From positions 1 through 57,264 of the forward strand of contig JAPPEU010000032.1 of the NCBI GenBank assembly GCA_028875245.1: a stretch of 57,264 nt of DNA. Direction: 5' to 3'. A program made the translations under genes and the position numbers. Source of the stretch: Chloroflexota bacterium. GTDB lineage: Bacteria; Chloroflexota; Anaerolineae; Aggregatilineales; Phototrophicaceae. The notes below the pieces were generated by a model. The model worked only from the letters and a program-made list of their open reading frames with translations. It was not told where the DNA came from and searched no databases. Below, in pieces: positions 1 through 8,544 of the stretch (positions within the stretch are counted from its first letter, which is position 1; every line of letters starts with the position of its first letter).

Positions 1-307
1 TCATGCAGTACACTGCCCAATTATCATGCCGGTCTTGTAATACCAATCAAGCCTTACAGATTACGAAAGTTGGGGGAAAAGTATTTGATTTCAGCACCAT
101 TTCAGTTTAATGCGATTGCCCTGCGATTTCTGGCCGGCAAGGTGCTATTTGCTGCCACATCTGCTAATATGTGAGTGGAATAGGATTAGAGGTGGCGTGA
201 TGTTCGCCGTTCGGCTTTGAAGTGATCCCCTAATTTTTGGGGGACGAGAATTCGGCGATGTCTGCGCTATACTGGCGGTTCGTACGATACGACGAATGGG
301 AGACACG
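1..307. other. Upstream non-coding region
   Basis: I see no credible gene here. A small hairpin (TCCCC at 226-230, GGGGA at 240-244, with a T-rich loop) precedes a -10-like TATACT at 268-273. That box could start transcription near 280, about 28 nt ahead of the gene at 308. No good -35 is visible at standard spacing, so the promoter call is weak. Confidence 0.3.
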
Positions 308-1225
308 ATGATAAGACAATGCATGATGCTAATCGCTCTGATCTTGCTGCTCTTGCCGGTGGCTGGCGCGCGGGCGGATTCGACGGACGGCGTTTTCTGC
401 GGCGACCTTTCCGAGGCTGATTGCCGGATACTGCTCGACAATGACAAAGTGATGCGCAATGTGAATTCCCTCGGCTTCTCGCTGAGCATGAGTATGGAAA
501 CCGGCGCAGAGGAAGCGCTTCAATTTTCCGCGCAGGCTTACGGTGGCTTTGAAGTGGACGATGAGGCCCTGGCCGTTATCAACGAGATGAGCGCAAATGC
601 CGCCGAAGCGGACTTGGGCAAACTGATTGAAATGATCCTGACGTCGGCAAAGGCTGCGCTCACGCTGGACTTGCGCGACTATTCGGGCGAAGAAGAAGTT
701 CAGACCCAGTTGAACCTGAAACTCAAAGATGGGATTGTGCTAATTGGCGCGGACACCTTGGAGGCGCTGACTGGCGAGTCCATGGGCGGAATGGACGCAT
801 TCGGCGTCGACCTGACCGGCGCTATCGGCGATTTGCTGGCGGAGTCCGGCGCCATGCCAACGGCTGATCTGAGCGAATTTGAGGCGGCCGAAGACGTTGC
901 CATGAGCGTAACGCGTCTGCCAGACACTGAAGTGGACGGCGTCGCGGTGGCCGTCTTTCGGACGGATATCGACTTGAACACATTCTTCTCCATGGTCAGC
1001 GCCGAACAGCTTGTCGCCGCCACCAGCGAAGTAGACGATCCGCAGGCGATAAGCGACTTCATTGATTCCATAGATGTCAGCGACTTCCATGTGACGCAGT
1101 ATATCGGCCTGGACGATCACTATACCTACCGCATGGATATGTTGATGGATCTAGCCCTGCCTGCCGATATGGAAGATTTGGGCCAAGTCTCGTCATTCGT
1201 CATGGACATGGTGATTGAATGGTGA
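308..1225 (+). CDS. Secreted hypothetical protein, C-terminus lost by frameshift
   Basis: The protein is about 305 residues. The ATG at 308 is chosen over the in-frame ATG at 296 because GGGAGA at 298-303 sits just before it, and the product then begins with a clean type I signal peptide (MIRQ, a hydrophobic run of Leu/Ile, cleavage near ARA-DS). There is no lipobox cysteine. The mature part is acidic and rich in Asp/Glu/Met, with alternating strand-like segments reminiscent of LolA/LppX-type lipid-binding folds; that resemblance is an impression only. Translation stops at 1223-1225 inside an 11-bp tandem duplication. With one copy removed the frame runs on to TAG at 1321-1323 and adds a plausible C-terminus (VIELSSFGEPVDV and onward), giving about 334 residues. 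The gene is therefore probably truncated or phase-switched. Function is unknown. Confidence 0.75.
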   Translation: MIRQCMMLIALILLLLPVAGARADSTDGVFCGDLSEADCRILLDNDKVMRNVNSLGFSLSMSMETGAEEALQFSAQAYGGFEVDDEALAVINEMSANAAEADLGKLIEMILTSAKAALTLDLRDYSGEEEVQTQLNLKLKDGIVLIGADTLEALTGESMGGMDAFGVDLTGAIGDLLAESGAMPTADLSEFEAAEDVAMSVTRLPDTEVDGVAVAVFRTDIDLNTFFSMVSAEQLVAATSEVDDPQAISDFIDSIDVSDFHVTQYIGLDDHYTYRMDMLMDLALPADMEDLGQVSSFVMDMVIEW

Positions 1226-1229
1226 TTGA
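1208..1229 (+). repeat. 11-bp tandem duplication breaking the frame
   Basis: ATGGTGATTGA occurs twice back to back, at 1208-1218 and 1219-1229. Since 11 is not a multiple of 3, the second copy shifts the frame and creates the stop at 1223. Reading through a single copy joins MDM-VIE to LSSFGEPVDV and on to TAG at 1321. This is a typical slipped-strand product and could revert. An assembly artefact is possible. Confidence 0.85.
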
Positions 1230-1388
1230 GTTGTCCAGCTTTGGCGAGCCGGTTGATGTGTCGATTCCCGAAGACGCCTTCGTATTGCCCCTGGCGATGA
1301 TGATGCAGATGGGCAGCCAGTAGCGGGCTACTGAATCGGACGGGTGTTCGGATGCCCGTCCGATTCAATTTTGGCTGCTGGCTAGCGA

Positions 1389-1477
<89 letters not shown>

Positions 1478-1537
1478 GAGCGGACCCCAAGTATACACAT
1501 GGGCGCGCGAAATTGAACACCTGTTAGGCGCGCTTTT

Positions 1538-2011
1538 CTATTGATCCGCGTCTGCGCGCAGACCTTTGAAGAAGGCGCGAATCAGGTCGGCCGCCTCGTC
1601 GGCGTAGAGCCCGCTTTCGACATGCAGCCGATGGTTGAGCCGGTGATGCCGCGTCAGGTCGAAGACGCTGCCGGCCGCGCCCGCCTTTGGGTCCCGCGCC
1701 GCGTAGACCAACCGCGGCAAACGCGCCAAGACCATCGCGCCGGCGCACATGGCGCAAGGTTCCAGCGTGCAATAGAGCGTCACCTCGTCCAGCCGCCACC
1801 TGCCCAGCGCCGCCGCCGCCTCCCGAATGGCGATCATTTCTGCGTGGGCGGTGGGGTCCTTGTCGGCTTCGCGCCGGTTGCGGCCGCGGCCGATGATCTT
1901 GCCCTGACGCACCGCAAGAGCGCCGATTGGCACGTCGTTGCTGCGCAAGGCGCGCTCAGCTTCGCGCAGCGCCAGGCGCATCCATTTCCGATCGTCTTCC
2001 GAAATTGGCAT
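1538..2011 (-). CDS. tadA: tRNA-specific adenosine deaminase
   Basis: This 157-residue cytidine-deaminase-fold enzyme converts A34 to inosine in the wobble position of tRNA-Arg(ACG), letting one tRNA read CGU, CGC and CGA. The zinc site is intact: HAE with His56 and catalytic Glu58, and PCAMC with Cys86 and Cys89. Length is normal for bacterial TadA. It starts only 2 nt after the stop of the acidic protein at 2014-2550, so the two are probably cotranscribed, in a minus-strand run that also includes malQ and hisS. Its C-terminal helix (FFKGLR) matches the family. Confidence 0.95.
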   Translation of the reverse strand: MPISEDDRKWMRLALREAERALRSNDVPIGALAVRQGKIIGRGRNRREADKDPTAHAEMIAIREAAAALGRWRLDEVTLYCTLEPCAMCAGAMVLARLPRLVYAARDPKAGAAGSVFDLTRHHRLNHRLHVESGLYADEAADLIRAFFKGLRADADQ

Positions 2012-2013
2012 CG

Positions 2014-2550
2014 TCAGAACAGGTTTATCTGTTGCGGCGCGTCGGGGTCGGCTTGCTCATCGTTCTCATCTTCGGGCGCGTCGGCTATTTCGTCGTCTTC
2101 ACGCAGGCTTTCGGCGGCGACGCTGTCTTTGAATGTGACAGGTTCGCTGTCGTCTTGCGCATCGGCGCCGCCCGGATCAGCCACGGGGAAAACCTGCGCG
2201 GCGCCTTCGGCATCTTCTTCGGGATCAAGCGCGATCGGTTGGCCGTCGGCGTCATGCCTTGCTTCGTCAACATTCATGCATTGTGGGCAGAGGCATTCGG
2301 CGGGATGTGCCTGCGCCAGTTTGCCGGCGTCGAGGATCTGCTGGTCAGCGACGAATTCGTCGCCGACTTGGTCAACATGCATCGTCGCTTCGATTCGCAG
2401 CTGGGTCAGTTCATCTGCGCGAAAGCCGACATTGTGCATGACCGCGGTCAGAGAGGACAAGGTGACATGATCCTGCTTGCGTATGACGTGTTTGTATTGT
2501 TCGCGCAGGCTGCGCAGCCACTCTTCGTGAAAGACGCTTCGCTGATCCAT
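2014..2550 (-). CDS. Acidic hypothetical protein with C-terminal QQINLF
   Basis: I do not recognise a family. The ATG at 2550 (MDQRSVF) is preferred over a GTG at 2577, since GAGGTG lies upstream of it. The 178-residue protein has a helical N-terminal half with many His/Arg residues (about 1-75), a CLCPQCMN pair of cysteines in the middle that could bind metal, then about 80 residues dominated by Asp/Glu/Ala/Pro that look disordered. It ends in QQINLF. That terminus resembles the beta-sliding-clamp binding consensus (QLxLF) at the end of a flexible acidic tail, which is inference only. It sits between malQ (58 nt upstream) and tadA (2 nt downstream). Confidence 0.7.
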   Translation of the reverse strand: MDQRSVFHEEWLRSLREQYKHVIRKQDHVTLSSLTAVMHNVGFRADELTQLRIEATMHVDQVGDEFVADQQILDAGKLAQAHPAECLCPQCMNVDEARHDADGQPIALDPEEDAEGAAQVFPVADPGGADAQDDSEPVTFKDSVAAESLREDDEIADAPEDENDEQADPDAPQQINLF

Positions 2551-2608
2551 AAGCCTGAACACCTCAGAACAATCCACTCATTGCCGGGCAGTCGCCGCAG
2601 ATTTTAGC

Positions 2609-4123
2609 TCACTGGGCCTTCTGCTGCTCAGGATGGCGCTGATAGAGACGCGTGATATGAAGTAGCGCCTCCTTTCCCGGGTCGTCAAGGTCGCGCTCGC
2701 GAATGCGCCAGGTCCAGTTGCCCGTCGATACACCCGGTGTATTCATGCGCGCCCCGCTCCCCAAGCCCAGCACATCTTGCATCGGCATGACAAAATCCGC
2801 GGCGGCGGAGCGCATCCCGACCCGCGCCAGCGTCCATACGATATCTTGTATATCTTGCCCGAGGTAATCCTTGACGAAGGCGCGCGTTCGCTCGTCGACT
2901 TCATCCTCCCACCAGCCGCGCGTCGTGTTGTTGTCATGCGTTCCAGTATAAACGATGCAATTGACGGGATGATTATGGGGCAGGAAGGGATTGGCGGGGT
3001 CGCTCCAGGCGAAATGCAGCACCTTCATGCCGGGCAGCCCGAAGTCATCGCGCAGCTTTTCCACAGCGGGCGTTATCACACCGAGGTCTTCCGCGATGAT
3101 CGGCAATTCTCCCAAGGCGGCCTTTATCGCCTGAAACAATGGCGCGCCAGGACCTTCTACCCAGCGTCCCTTGATCGCGGTTGGCTCGCTGGCGGGGATC
3201 TCCCAGTAGGCTTCAAAGCCGCGAAAATGGTCGATGCGAATGGTGTCCACCAGCCGCAGCAAAGCTCTGATGCGTTCAATCCACCAGTGGTAGCCGCCCG
3301 CTTTCTTCACATCCCAGCGATAAAGCGGGTTGCCCCAGCGCTGGCCTGTCGGGCTGAAGTAATCAGGCGGCACCCCGGCGATGACGGTCGGTTGCCCCGT
3401 TTCATCCAGGCTGTATTCATGCTGATGCGTCCAAACATCGGCGCTGTCATGGGCGACGAAAATCGGAAGATCGCCGATGAGTCGCAAGCCTGCGCCACGC
3501 GCATAATGTTTCAAAGCCGCCCATTGCCGCTGGAAGAGCCATTGCCGAAAGCGCTCCAGGTCCATCTGCTCGGCGGATGCCTCACGCGCGCTCGCGAGGG
3601 CCGATGTATCGCGCCGCCGCAAATCGCCCTCCCACTCGGTCCAAGGGCGCAGCTTGTGCTGTCGTTTCAAGGCGATGAACAGGGCAAAATCGTCCAGCCA
3701 GAACTGATTCTCGCTCACAAATGACTCGAAGTCCCGCTTGAGCGCGGGCTGAGCATCGGCCCGAAATCGCCGATAAGCCAGCGCCAGCTTCTGATTGTGA
3801 TAAGGGACAACCCAGCCATAGTCGACTCGAGCGCGGGGAAAAGGCGGCGCATCGGCGAGGTCGCTCTTACCCAGGAGCCCGTCTTCAACCAGCCGATCGA
3901 GGCTGATCAGATTGCTGTTGCCGGCGAAGGCGGACAGCGTCTGATAAGGCGAATCGCCGTAGCTCGTCGGCCCGAGCGGCAGCACTTGCCAGATAGATTG
4001 GCCATGCGCCGCCAGCCAGTCGACGAAGCGATAGGCGCCCGCGCCCAGATCGCCGATGCCATATCTGCCCGGCAGCGATGTCGGGTGGAGCAGGATGCCG
4101 CTTGAGCGCTTGGTCCCGGTCAC
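2609..4123 (-). CDS. malQ: 4-alpha-glucanotransferase (amylomaltase, GH77)
   Basis: This 504-residue cytoplasmic enzyme transfers maltooligosyl units between alpha-1,4-glucans, in maltodextrin or glycogen turnover. The GH77 catalytic triad is visible: RIDHFRG with the nucleophile Asp298, IAEDLG with the acid/base Glu, and THDNNTTRGWW with the third carboxylate. The N-terminus (SGILLHPTSLPGRYGIGDLG) and the phrase QVLPLGPTSYGDSPYQ are family hallmarks. Length is that of the short bacterial/plant type without an N-terminal extension. The start is GTG. hisS ends 35 nt upstream on the same strand, so cotranscription is likely. No other maltose genes are nearby. Confidence 0.96.
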   Translation of the reverse strand: MTGTKRSSGILLHPTSLPGRYGIGDLGAGAYRFVDWLAAHGQSIWQVLPLGPTSYGDSPYQTLSAFAGNSNLISLDRLVEDGLLGKSDLADAPPFPRARVDYGWVVPYHNQKLALAYRRFRADAQPALKRDFESFVSENQFWLDDFALFIALKRQHKLRPWTEWEGDLRRRDTSALASAREASAEQMDLERFRQWLFQRQWAALKHYARGAGLRLIGDLPIFVAHDSADVWTHQHEYSLDETGQPTVIAGVPPDYFSPTGQRWGNPLYRWDVKKAGGYHWWIERIRALLRLVDTIRIDHFRGFEAYWEIPASEPTAIKGRWVEGPGAPLFQAIKAALGELPIIAEDLGVITPAVEKLRDDFGLPGMKVLHFAWSDPANPFLPHNHPVNCIVYTGTHDNNTTRGWWEDEVDERTRAFVKDYLGQDIQDIVWTLARVGMRSAAADFVMPMQDVLGLGSGARMNTPGVSTGNWTWRIRERDLDDPGKEALLHITRLYQRHPEQQKAQ

Positions 4124-4158
4124 CCTAATGGCCTTGTTATTGGCGGGTTCAACATCGC

Positions 4159-5487
4159 TCAGTGATCCGCAAGCAATTCGCCGACAGCCTTTGCCAGCCC
4201 GGCCTCGGGGACTGTCGCTTCGCTGCCATCCCGCAAACGCCGCAGCTTGACGACCCCCGCCTCAATCTCGTCGGGGCCGGCGATGACGGCGATGGGAATG
4301 CCTTTCTTGTCGGCGTGGGCCAGCTGTCGCCCCAGCTTGCGCCGCCCCAGGTAGACCTCCGTGTTGATCCCCGCCGCGCGCAGCTGGCTGCCAATCCGCG
4401 TTGATGCCGGCCGCGTCTCGTCACTGAAGACCGTCACGAGCGCCTGCACCAGCGTACCGCCAAGATGCGGCGGATACAGGTTCAGCTCATCCATCAAATC
4501 AATGATGCGCTCAATGCCGAAAGAGGTGCCGGTCGTCGGCAGGCTCTGACGGCGGAACATGCCGATCAAATTATCGTAGCGCCCGCCGCCGCTGATGCTG
4601 CCGAGGTTCGGCTCGGATATCACGGTTTCGAATATGGGGCCGGTGTAATAACCGAGCCCGCGCACCATAGTAAAGTCAAAGTCGTAGTGCTCGGCGGGGA
4701 CGGAGGCCTCCGCCAGCAGCTCGGCTAATTCGCGCAATTCACCGAGGCCCTTGTCGCCGTCGCCGATCGTCTTGGCGACCAGATCCAAGCTGTCGCCGCC
4801 GGGCTCCCTGGACTGTATCAAATCCATCATGCGGCTGACCGCGGTCGCATCGATCCCGCGTTCGATCAGCTCGTTTTCGACGCCCTCAGCGCCGATCTTG
4901 TCGAATTTGTCGACGCTGCGATAAAGATCGGCCAGTTGATCGCGGGCGACGCCCGAATATTCGCCTATCGCGACCAGCAGCTTGCGATGATTAATCTTGA
5001 TGAGGAACTGCGGGAAACCGAGGCGCTTGAGAATCTCATGCATCATGATGACGATTTCGGCATCGGCGCTCATGCTCGCCACGCCAACGGTATCGGCATC
5101 GCATTGCCAGAATTCGCGATAGCGCCCCCGCTGTGGCCGTTCCCCGCGGAAAACAGGGGCAATGTGATAACGTTTGAAGGGCAGGTTGAGCTGGCTCTCG
5201 TATTGGCCCACCAGGCGCGCCAGCGGCACCGTCAGGTCGTAGCGCATCGCCAGCGGGTCCTTCGCGCTGCGTCCGTGCTGCGCCGTGAAGATGAGTTGCT
5301 CCGCGTCCTCGCCGTATTTGCCGAAGAGCGTCTCATGCAGCTCGAGGATCGGCGTGTCGATCGGCTCAAAGCCGAAAAGATGGAACACCTCCCGGATGCG
5401 ATCGAGCGCGTAATTGCGACGCCGCATCGTATCCGGCAGAAAATCACGAAAACCTTTGGGCCTGCGCGGCGCGATGAAACGGCTCAT
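4159..5487 (-). CDS. hisS: Histidine--tRNA ligase
   Basis: This 442-residue class II aminoacyl-tRNA synthetase charges tRNA-His. It has the N-terminal PKGFRDFLP segment, MRYDLTVPLAR, motif 2 (FRGERPQRGRYREFWQCD), the histidine-binding GLGYYTGPIFE and motif 3 (GTSFGIERI), followed by the C-terminal anticodon-binding domain from about residue 340. These catalytic features distinguish it from the regulatory paralogue HisZ. A strong AGGAGGG precedes the ATG at 5487. It lies upstream of malQ in the same direction. Confidence 0.97.
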   Translation of the reverse strand: MSRFIAPRRPKGFRDFLPDTMRRRNYALDRIREVFHLFGFEPIDTPILELHETLFGKYGEDAEQLIFTAQHGRSAKDPLAMRYDLTVPLARLVGQYESQLNLPFKRYHIAPVFRGERPQRGRYREFWQCDADTVGVASMSADAEIVIMMHEILKRLGFPQFLIKINHRKLLVAIGEYSGVARDQLADLYRSVDKFDKIGAEGVENELIERGIDATAVSRMMDLIQSREPGGDSLDLVAKTIGDGDKGLGELRELAELLAEASVPAEHYDFDFTMVRGLGYYTGPIFETVISEPNLGSISGGGRYDNLIGMFRRQSLPTTGTSFGIERIIDLMDELNLYPPHLGGTLVQALVTVFSDETRPASTRIGSQLRAAGINTEVYLGRRKLGRQLAHADKKGIPIAVIAGPDEIEAGVVKLRRLRDGSEATVPEAGLAKAVGELLADH

Positions 5488-5613
5488 CGTCCCTCCTGCG
5501 CTGGCCGATTCAAGTTATCACGGTCCAGCGCCAACTCAGCGCTTCGAAATCTGGACTGCGAGCGGGCGATCGTTGCCGTCATCGCCCGCCTTTCGCACAA
5601 ATTGCGCGGCAAG

Positions 5614-6210
5614 TCAAACCGCCGCGGCGCGCGCCGCCAGCGCCTGACGCCTGACTTCTTCGATTTGCGCGAAGTGCCCAAGCTCATGGGAGAGGCCAAA
5701 TAGAAAGGCGGCCGGCGCATTCATCTCGCCGAATTTGGCCGTAAAGCGCTCGGATACAACGCGGCAGACATCGAGCAGTGGCGCATCGGGCCAGGTTTCC
5801 AGGTAGGCATTGCGCATTCGCCGGCTCTCTTCCAGTCGCTGGCGGGCATGGGCGACGGTACTGATGTCGCGCCAGGGCGTTTCGTAACGCGGGCGTTCGG
5901 AGGCCGGGACGCCGCGCGCCAGCAGCGAACTCAATGCCGCGCCTTCTTCCGAACTGGCGGTGACATGCGCGATGAGATGACCGAGGGTCCAGCCGATATG
6001 CTCTTCGCCTTCGACGGCAAAGGGATCGTCCGCCTCCGGGTCTTCCGGTTCAAAGGCGACATCGGCGTCATTGAGCCCGTCAAGCAGGCTGAGCAGGAAA
6101 TCGACGCTCTCGTCGCTGAGCCGTTTCAACTCGCGCGGGCCGATGTTTTCCCGCGCTGCGTATTCGAGATAGGTCAGGGCGCCCTCGCGCATAGGTGAAA
6201 AGTCGATCAT
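5614..6210 (-). CDS. DinB-family protein
   Basis: The protein has about 198 residues. The ATG at 6210 (MIDFSPM) is chosen because AGGAGAGA sits 5 nt upstream; an in-frame start at 6243 lacks such a site. The pattern WTLGHLIAHVTASSEE in the middle and HELGHFAQIEEVRR near the C-terminus supplies histidines in the positions used by the metal-binding four-helix DinB/YfiT-like superfamily, members of which act as thiol transferases or in stress responses. No specific substrate can be deduced. It is followed after 126 nt by hisS. The assignment to the superfamily is fair; the function is unknown. Confidence 0.7.
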   Translation of the reverse strand: MIDFSPMREGALTYLEYAARENIGPRELKRLSDESVDFLLSLLDGLNDADVAFEPEDPEADDPFAVEGEEHIGWTLGHLIAHVTASSEEGAALSSLLARGVPASERPRYETPWRDISTVAHARQRLEESRRMRNAYLETWPDAPLLDVCRVVSERFTAKFGEMNAPAAFLFGLSHELGHFAQIEEVRRQALAARAAAV

Positions 6211-6351
6211 GAAAGTCTCTCCTGATGTACTGTGGCTTCTCATTCTACTGACTGCCGCGATTTCGACAACCTTACATGCCGACTGCGCATAATCTGTGCC
6301 AGTTTCCCGGCGCGCCAGCTGCAGGCGCGGCCTGGATATGTCCCCGCCCGG

Positions 6352-6380
6352 TTGGTGATAAGTTTTGCCAGTGGTAAACT
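6352..6380 (+). promoter_or_regulatory. Candidate sigma-70-type promoter
   Basis: TTGGTG at 6352-6357 and TAAACT at 6375-6380 are separated by 17 nt, about 43 nt ahead of the iron-sulfur protein start at 6430. The divergent DinB-like gene lies on the other side. Confidence 0.45.
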
Positions 6381-6429
6381 GAAGTCATGACAGAGATTTG
6401 GCGACAAGCGACCGACGCAAGCGAAGTTG

Positions 6430-8460
6430 ATGCTCACTGACGTAGAGAAAATGCTCTTTATGCTGCTGGCGCTTTTTTCTCTGGGCGCGAGTGTGGCCGG
6501 CTTCAGGGAGATGTTTCAGATCATCGGGCGCGGGCAGGGCAAACTGCGCCTGGATGGCATCATCGGCCGCGCTCTCTACGCTATCGCCGTCTACCTGACG
6601 CAGCGCAGCACACTCAAGACGCGCCCGCTGACCAGCCTCTTGCATTGGGGCGTCGTCCTGGGCTTCACGTATTATTTCCTGATCAACTTTCTGGACCTGC
6701 TCATTGGCTTCCTGCCGAACTTTGAGGGGCGGCTCATCGCGCTGGGCGCCGCTTATGACGCCTATCGTTTCCTTGGCGATGTGATGAGCGTCCTTGTCTT
6801 GGTCGGCATTATCTATTTCGTCCTCAGACGACTGGTATTGCCCAACAGGGCCGCTTTGCAATTCAATGACAATGTGCTGTTGCATCCCGCTGTCAAGGCT
6901 GGCGCCATAACCCTGGATTCCATGATCGTGGCCGCCTTTATTGCGCTGCATGTCGGGGCGCGATTTCTGGGTGAAAGCGTGGCTGCCGCGCAGCATGGGG
7001 GCGATCCCTTCATGCCCTTTGCCAGTCAAGCGGCGCTGATATGGGGAGGCTTGAACGCTGATGCCCTTGAGATGATGCGCCATCTCTTCTGGTGGATTGC
7101 CCTCGGCGGCATATTGATTTTCCTGCCCTATTTCCCGCAAAGCAAACACGCCCATCTTTTCATGGCGCCCTTGAACTTTCTGACGCGACCGCGTCGGCGC
7201 TCCCTGGGTGAGTTGACGCCGCTCGATTTCGAAGACGATGCAATCGAGCAATTTGGCGCCGGAGGCCTGGAAGATTTACACCCGTCTCAAATCCTTGACG
7301 GATTCGCTTGCATCATGTGCAATCGCTGCCAGGATGTCTGCCCGGCGTATGTCACCGGCAAAGAGCTGTCTCCTTCGGCGCTCGAGGTCAACAAAAGATT
7401 CTTGATCAAAGATCATTGGGATGCGCTCGCGAGCGGGGCGGATTCGGTAGAGACGCTTGCCGGCGGGCTGCTGAGCGAGTCGGCGCTATGGGCTTGCACC
7501 GCCTGCGGCGCCTGCATCGACATCTGCCCGGTCGGGAATGAGCCCATGTTTGATATTCTTGACATCCGCCGCGACGCCGTGCTGATGCAGAGCGAGTTCC
7601 CCGCGGAGCTGCAAGGGGCGTTTAACGGCATGGAACGGCAGGGCAATCCCTGGCAGATCCCCGAGCCGCGCAGCGCCTGGACGGCCGCGCTGGATTTTGC
7701 CGTTCCCACAGTCGAAGAGAATCCGGACTTCGACCTGCTCTACTGGACGGGCTGCGCCGTGAGTTTTGACCCGCGCGCGCAGAAGACGGCGCGGGCGCTG
7801 GCCAAGCTGCTGCGCGCCGCTGACGTGAATTTCGCCATTCTGGGTGAAAGCGAGGCTTGCACGGGCGATGTCGCGCGCCGGGCGGGCAACGAGTATCTGT
7901 ATCATGAGATGGCTAGCGCCAACAGCGAGGCGCTTTCCGCGCTCAAGCCCAAGCGCATTGTCGTCACCTGCCCGCACTGCTTTCACAACATCGGCGTGGA
8001 ATACGCGGCCTTCGGCGGAGAGTACGACGTTGTGCATCACAGTGAATTGATCGCGGAGCTCATCGCCGCCGGCCGCCTGCCGCGGGCGACAAATCCGGCG
8101 CAGTGGAGCAATGTGACCTTTCACGATCCTTGTTACCTGGGCCGTCATAACGATATTGTGGATGCGCCGCGCGACGTCATCAAGGGAATGGACCTACCCT
8201 TGCTTGAGATGGCGCGCAACCGAAAAAACTCCTTCTGCTGTGGAGCGGGCGGCACCCAGTTCTGGAAAGAAGAAGAGCACGGCGACCGCAAAGTCAGTAT
8301 CGAACGTTATCAAGAAGCGGTATCGACGGGCGCGGAGACCTTGGCCGTCGGCTGCCCCTTTTGTATGCGCATGTTCGAGGACGCGCGCGTGGAAACCGGC
8401 GCCGGCCCCCAGGTTGTCGATATCGCGGAAATGGTGGCCGGCAGCTTGGAGCGCCCTTGA
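6430..8460 (+). CDS. Membrane HdrDE-like iron-sulfur oxidoreductase
   Basis: This protein of about 676 residues fuses a membrane part to a cytoplasmic electron-transfer part. Roughly residues 1-245 carry five hydrophobic helices like the HdrE/NarI cytochrome b subunit. Two [4Fe-4S] motifs follow (CIMCNRCQDVCP near 297 and CTACGACIDICP near 357). Two cysteine-rich CCG domains complete it: YWTGCAVSF with CPHC, then FHDPCYLGRHND with FCCGAGG. The CCG modules are those of HdrD, GlpC and glycolate oxidase subunits. Such proteins pass electrons between a flavoprotein, often ETF, and the quinone pool. A role with the beta-oxidation genes further along is possible but not shown. The ATG at 6430 is preferred over TTG at 6427; the ribosome site is weak. 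Confidence 0.85.
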   Translation: MLTDVEKMLFMLLALFSLGASVAGFREMFQIIGRGQGKLRLDGIIGRALYAIAVYLTQRSTLKTRPLTSLLHWGVVLGFTYYFLINFLDLLIGFLPNFEGRLIALGAAYDAYRFLGDVMSVLVLVGIIYFVLRRLVLPNRAALQFNDNVLLHPAVKAGAITLDSMIVAAFIALHVGARFLGESVAAAQHGGDPFMPFASQAALIWGGLNADALEMMRHLFWWIALGGILIFLPYFPQSKHAHLFMAPLNFLTRPRRRSLGELTPLDFEDDAIEQFGAGGLEDLHPSQILDGFACIMCNRCQDVCPAYVTGKELSPSALEVNKRFLIKDHWDALASGADSVETLAGGLLSESALWACTACGACIDICPVGNEPMFDILDIRRDAVLMQSEFPAELQGAFNGMERQGNPWQIPEPRSAWTAALDFAVPTVEENPDFDLLYWTGCAVSFDPRAQKTARALAKLLRAADVNFAILGESEACTGDVARRAGNEYLYHEMASANSEALSALKPKRIVVTCPHCFHNIGVEYAAFGGEYDVVHHSELIAELIAAGRLPRATNPAQWSNVTFHDPCYLGRHNDIVDAPRDVIKGMDLPLLEMARNRKNSFCCGAGGTQFWKEEEHGDRKVSIERYQEAVSTGAETLAVGCPFCMRMFEDARVETGAGPQVVDIAEMVAGSLERP

Positions 8461-8544
8461 CAAAGCCGCCGCGCTTTGGCCGCAGGTTCATGGTTCCGTT
8501 GCCTCGCTTCCGATGCTCAATTCAATGTGACCGTGGAGGGCTCT

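Noticed and set aside
1208..1323. Programmed ribosomal frameshift rather than duplication
   Set aside because: There is no slippery heptamer at the junction. The exact 11-bp tandem copy explains the shift more simply.
4159..5487. HisZ (ATP phosphoribosyltransferase regulatory subunit) instead of HisRS
   Set aside because: Motif 2 arginine, the GLGYYTGPIFE histidine-binding loop and the anticodon-binding domain are all present, so it is a true synthetase.
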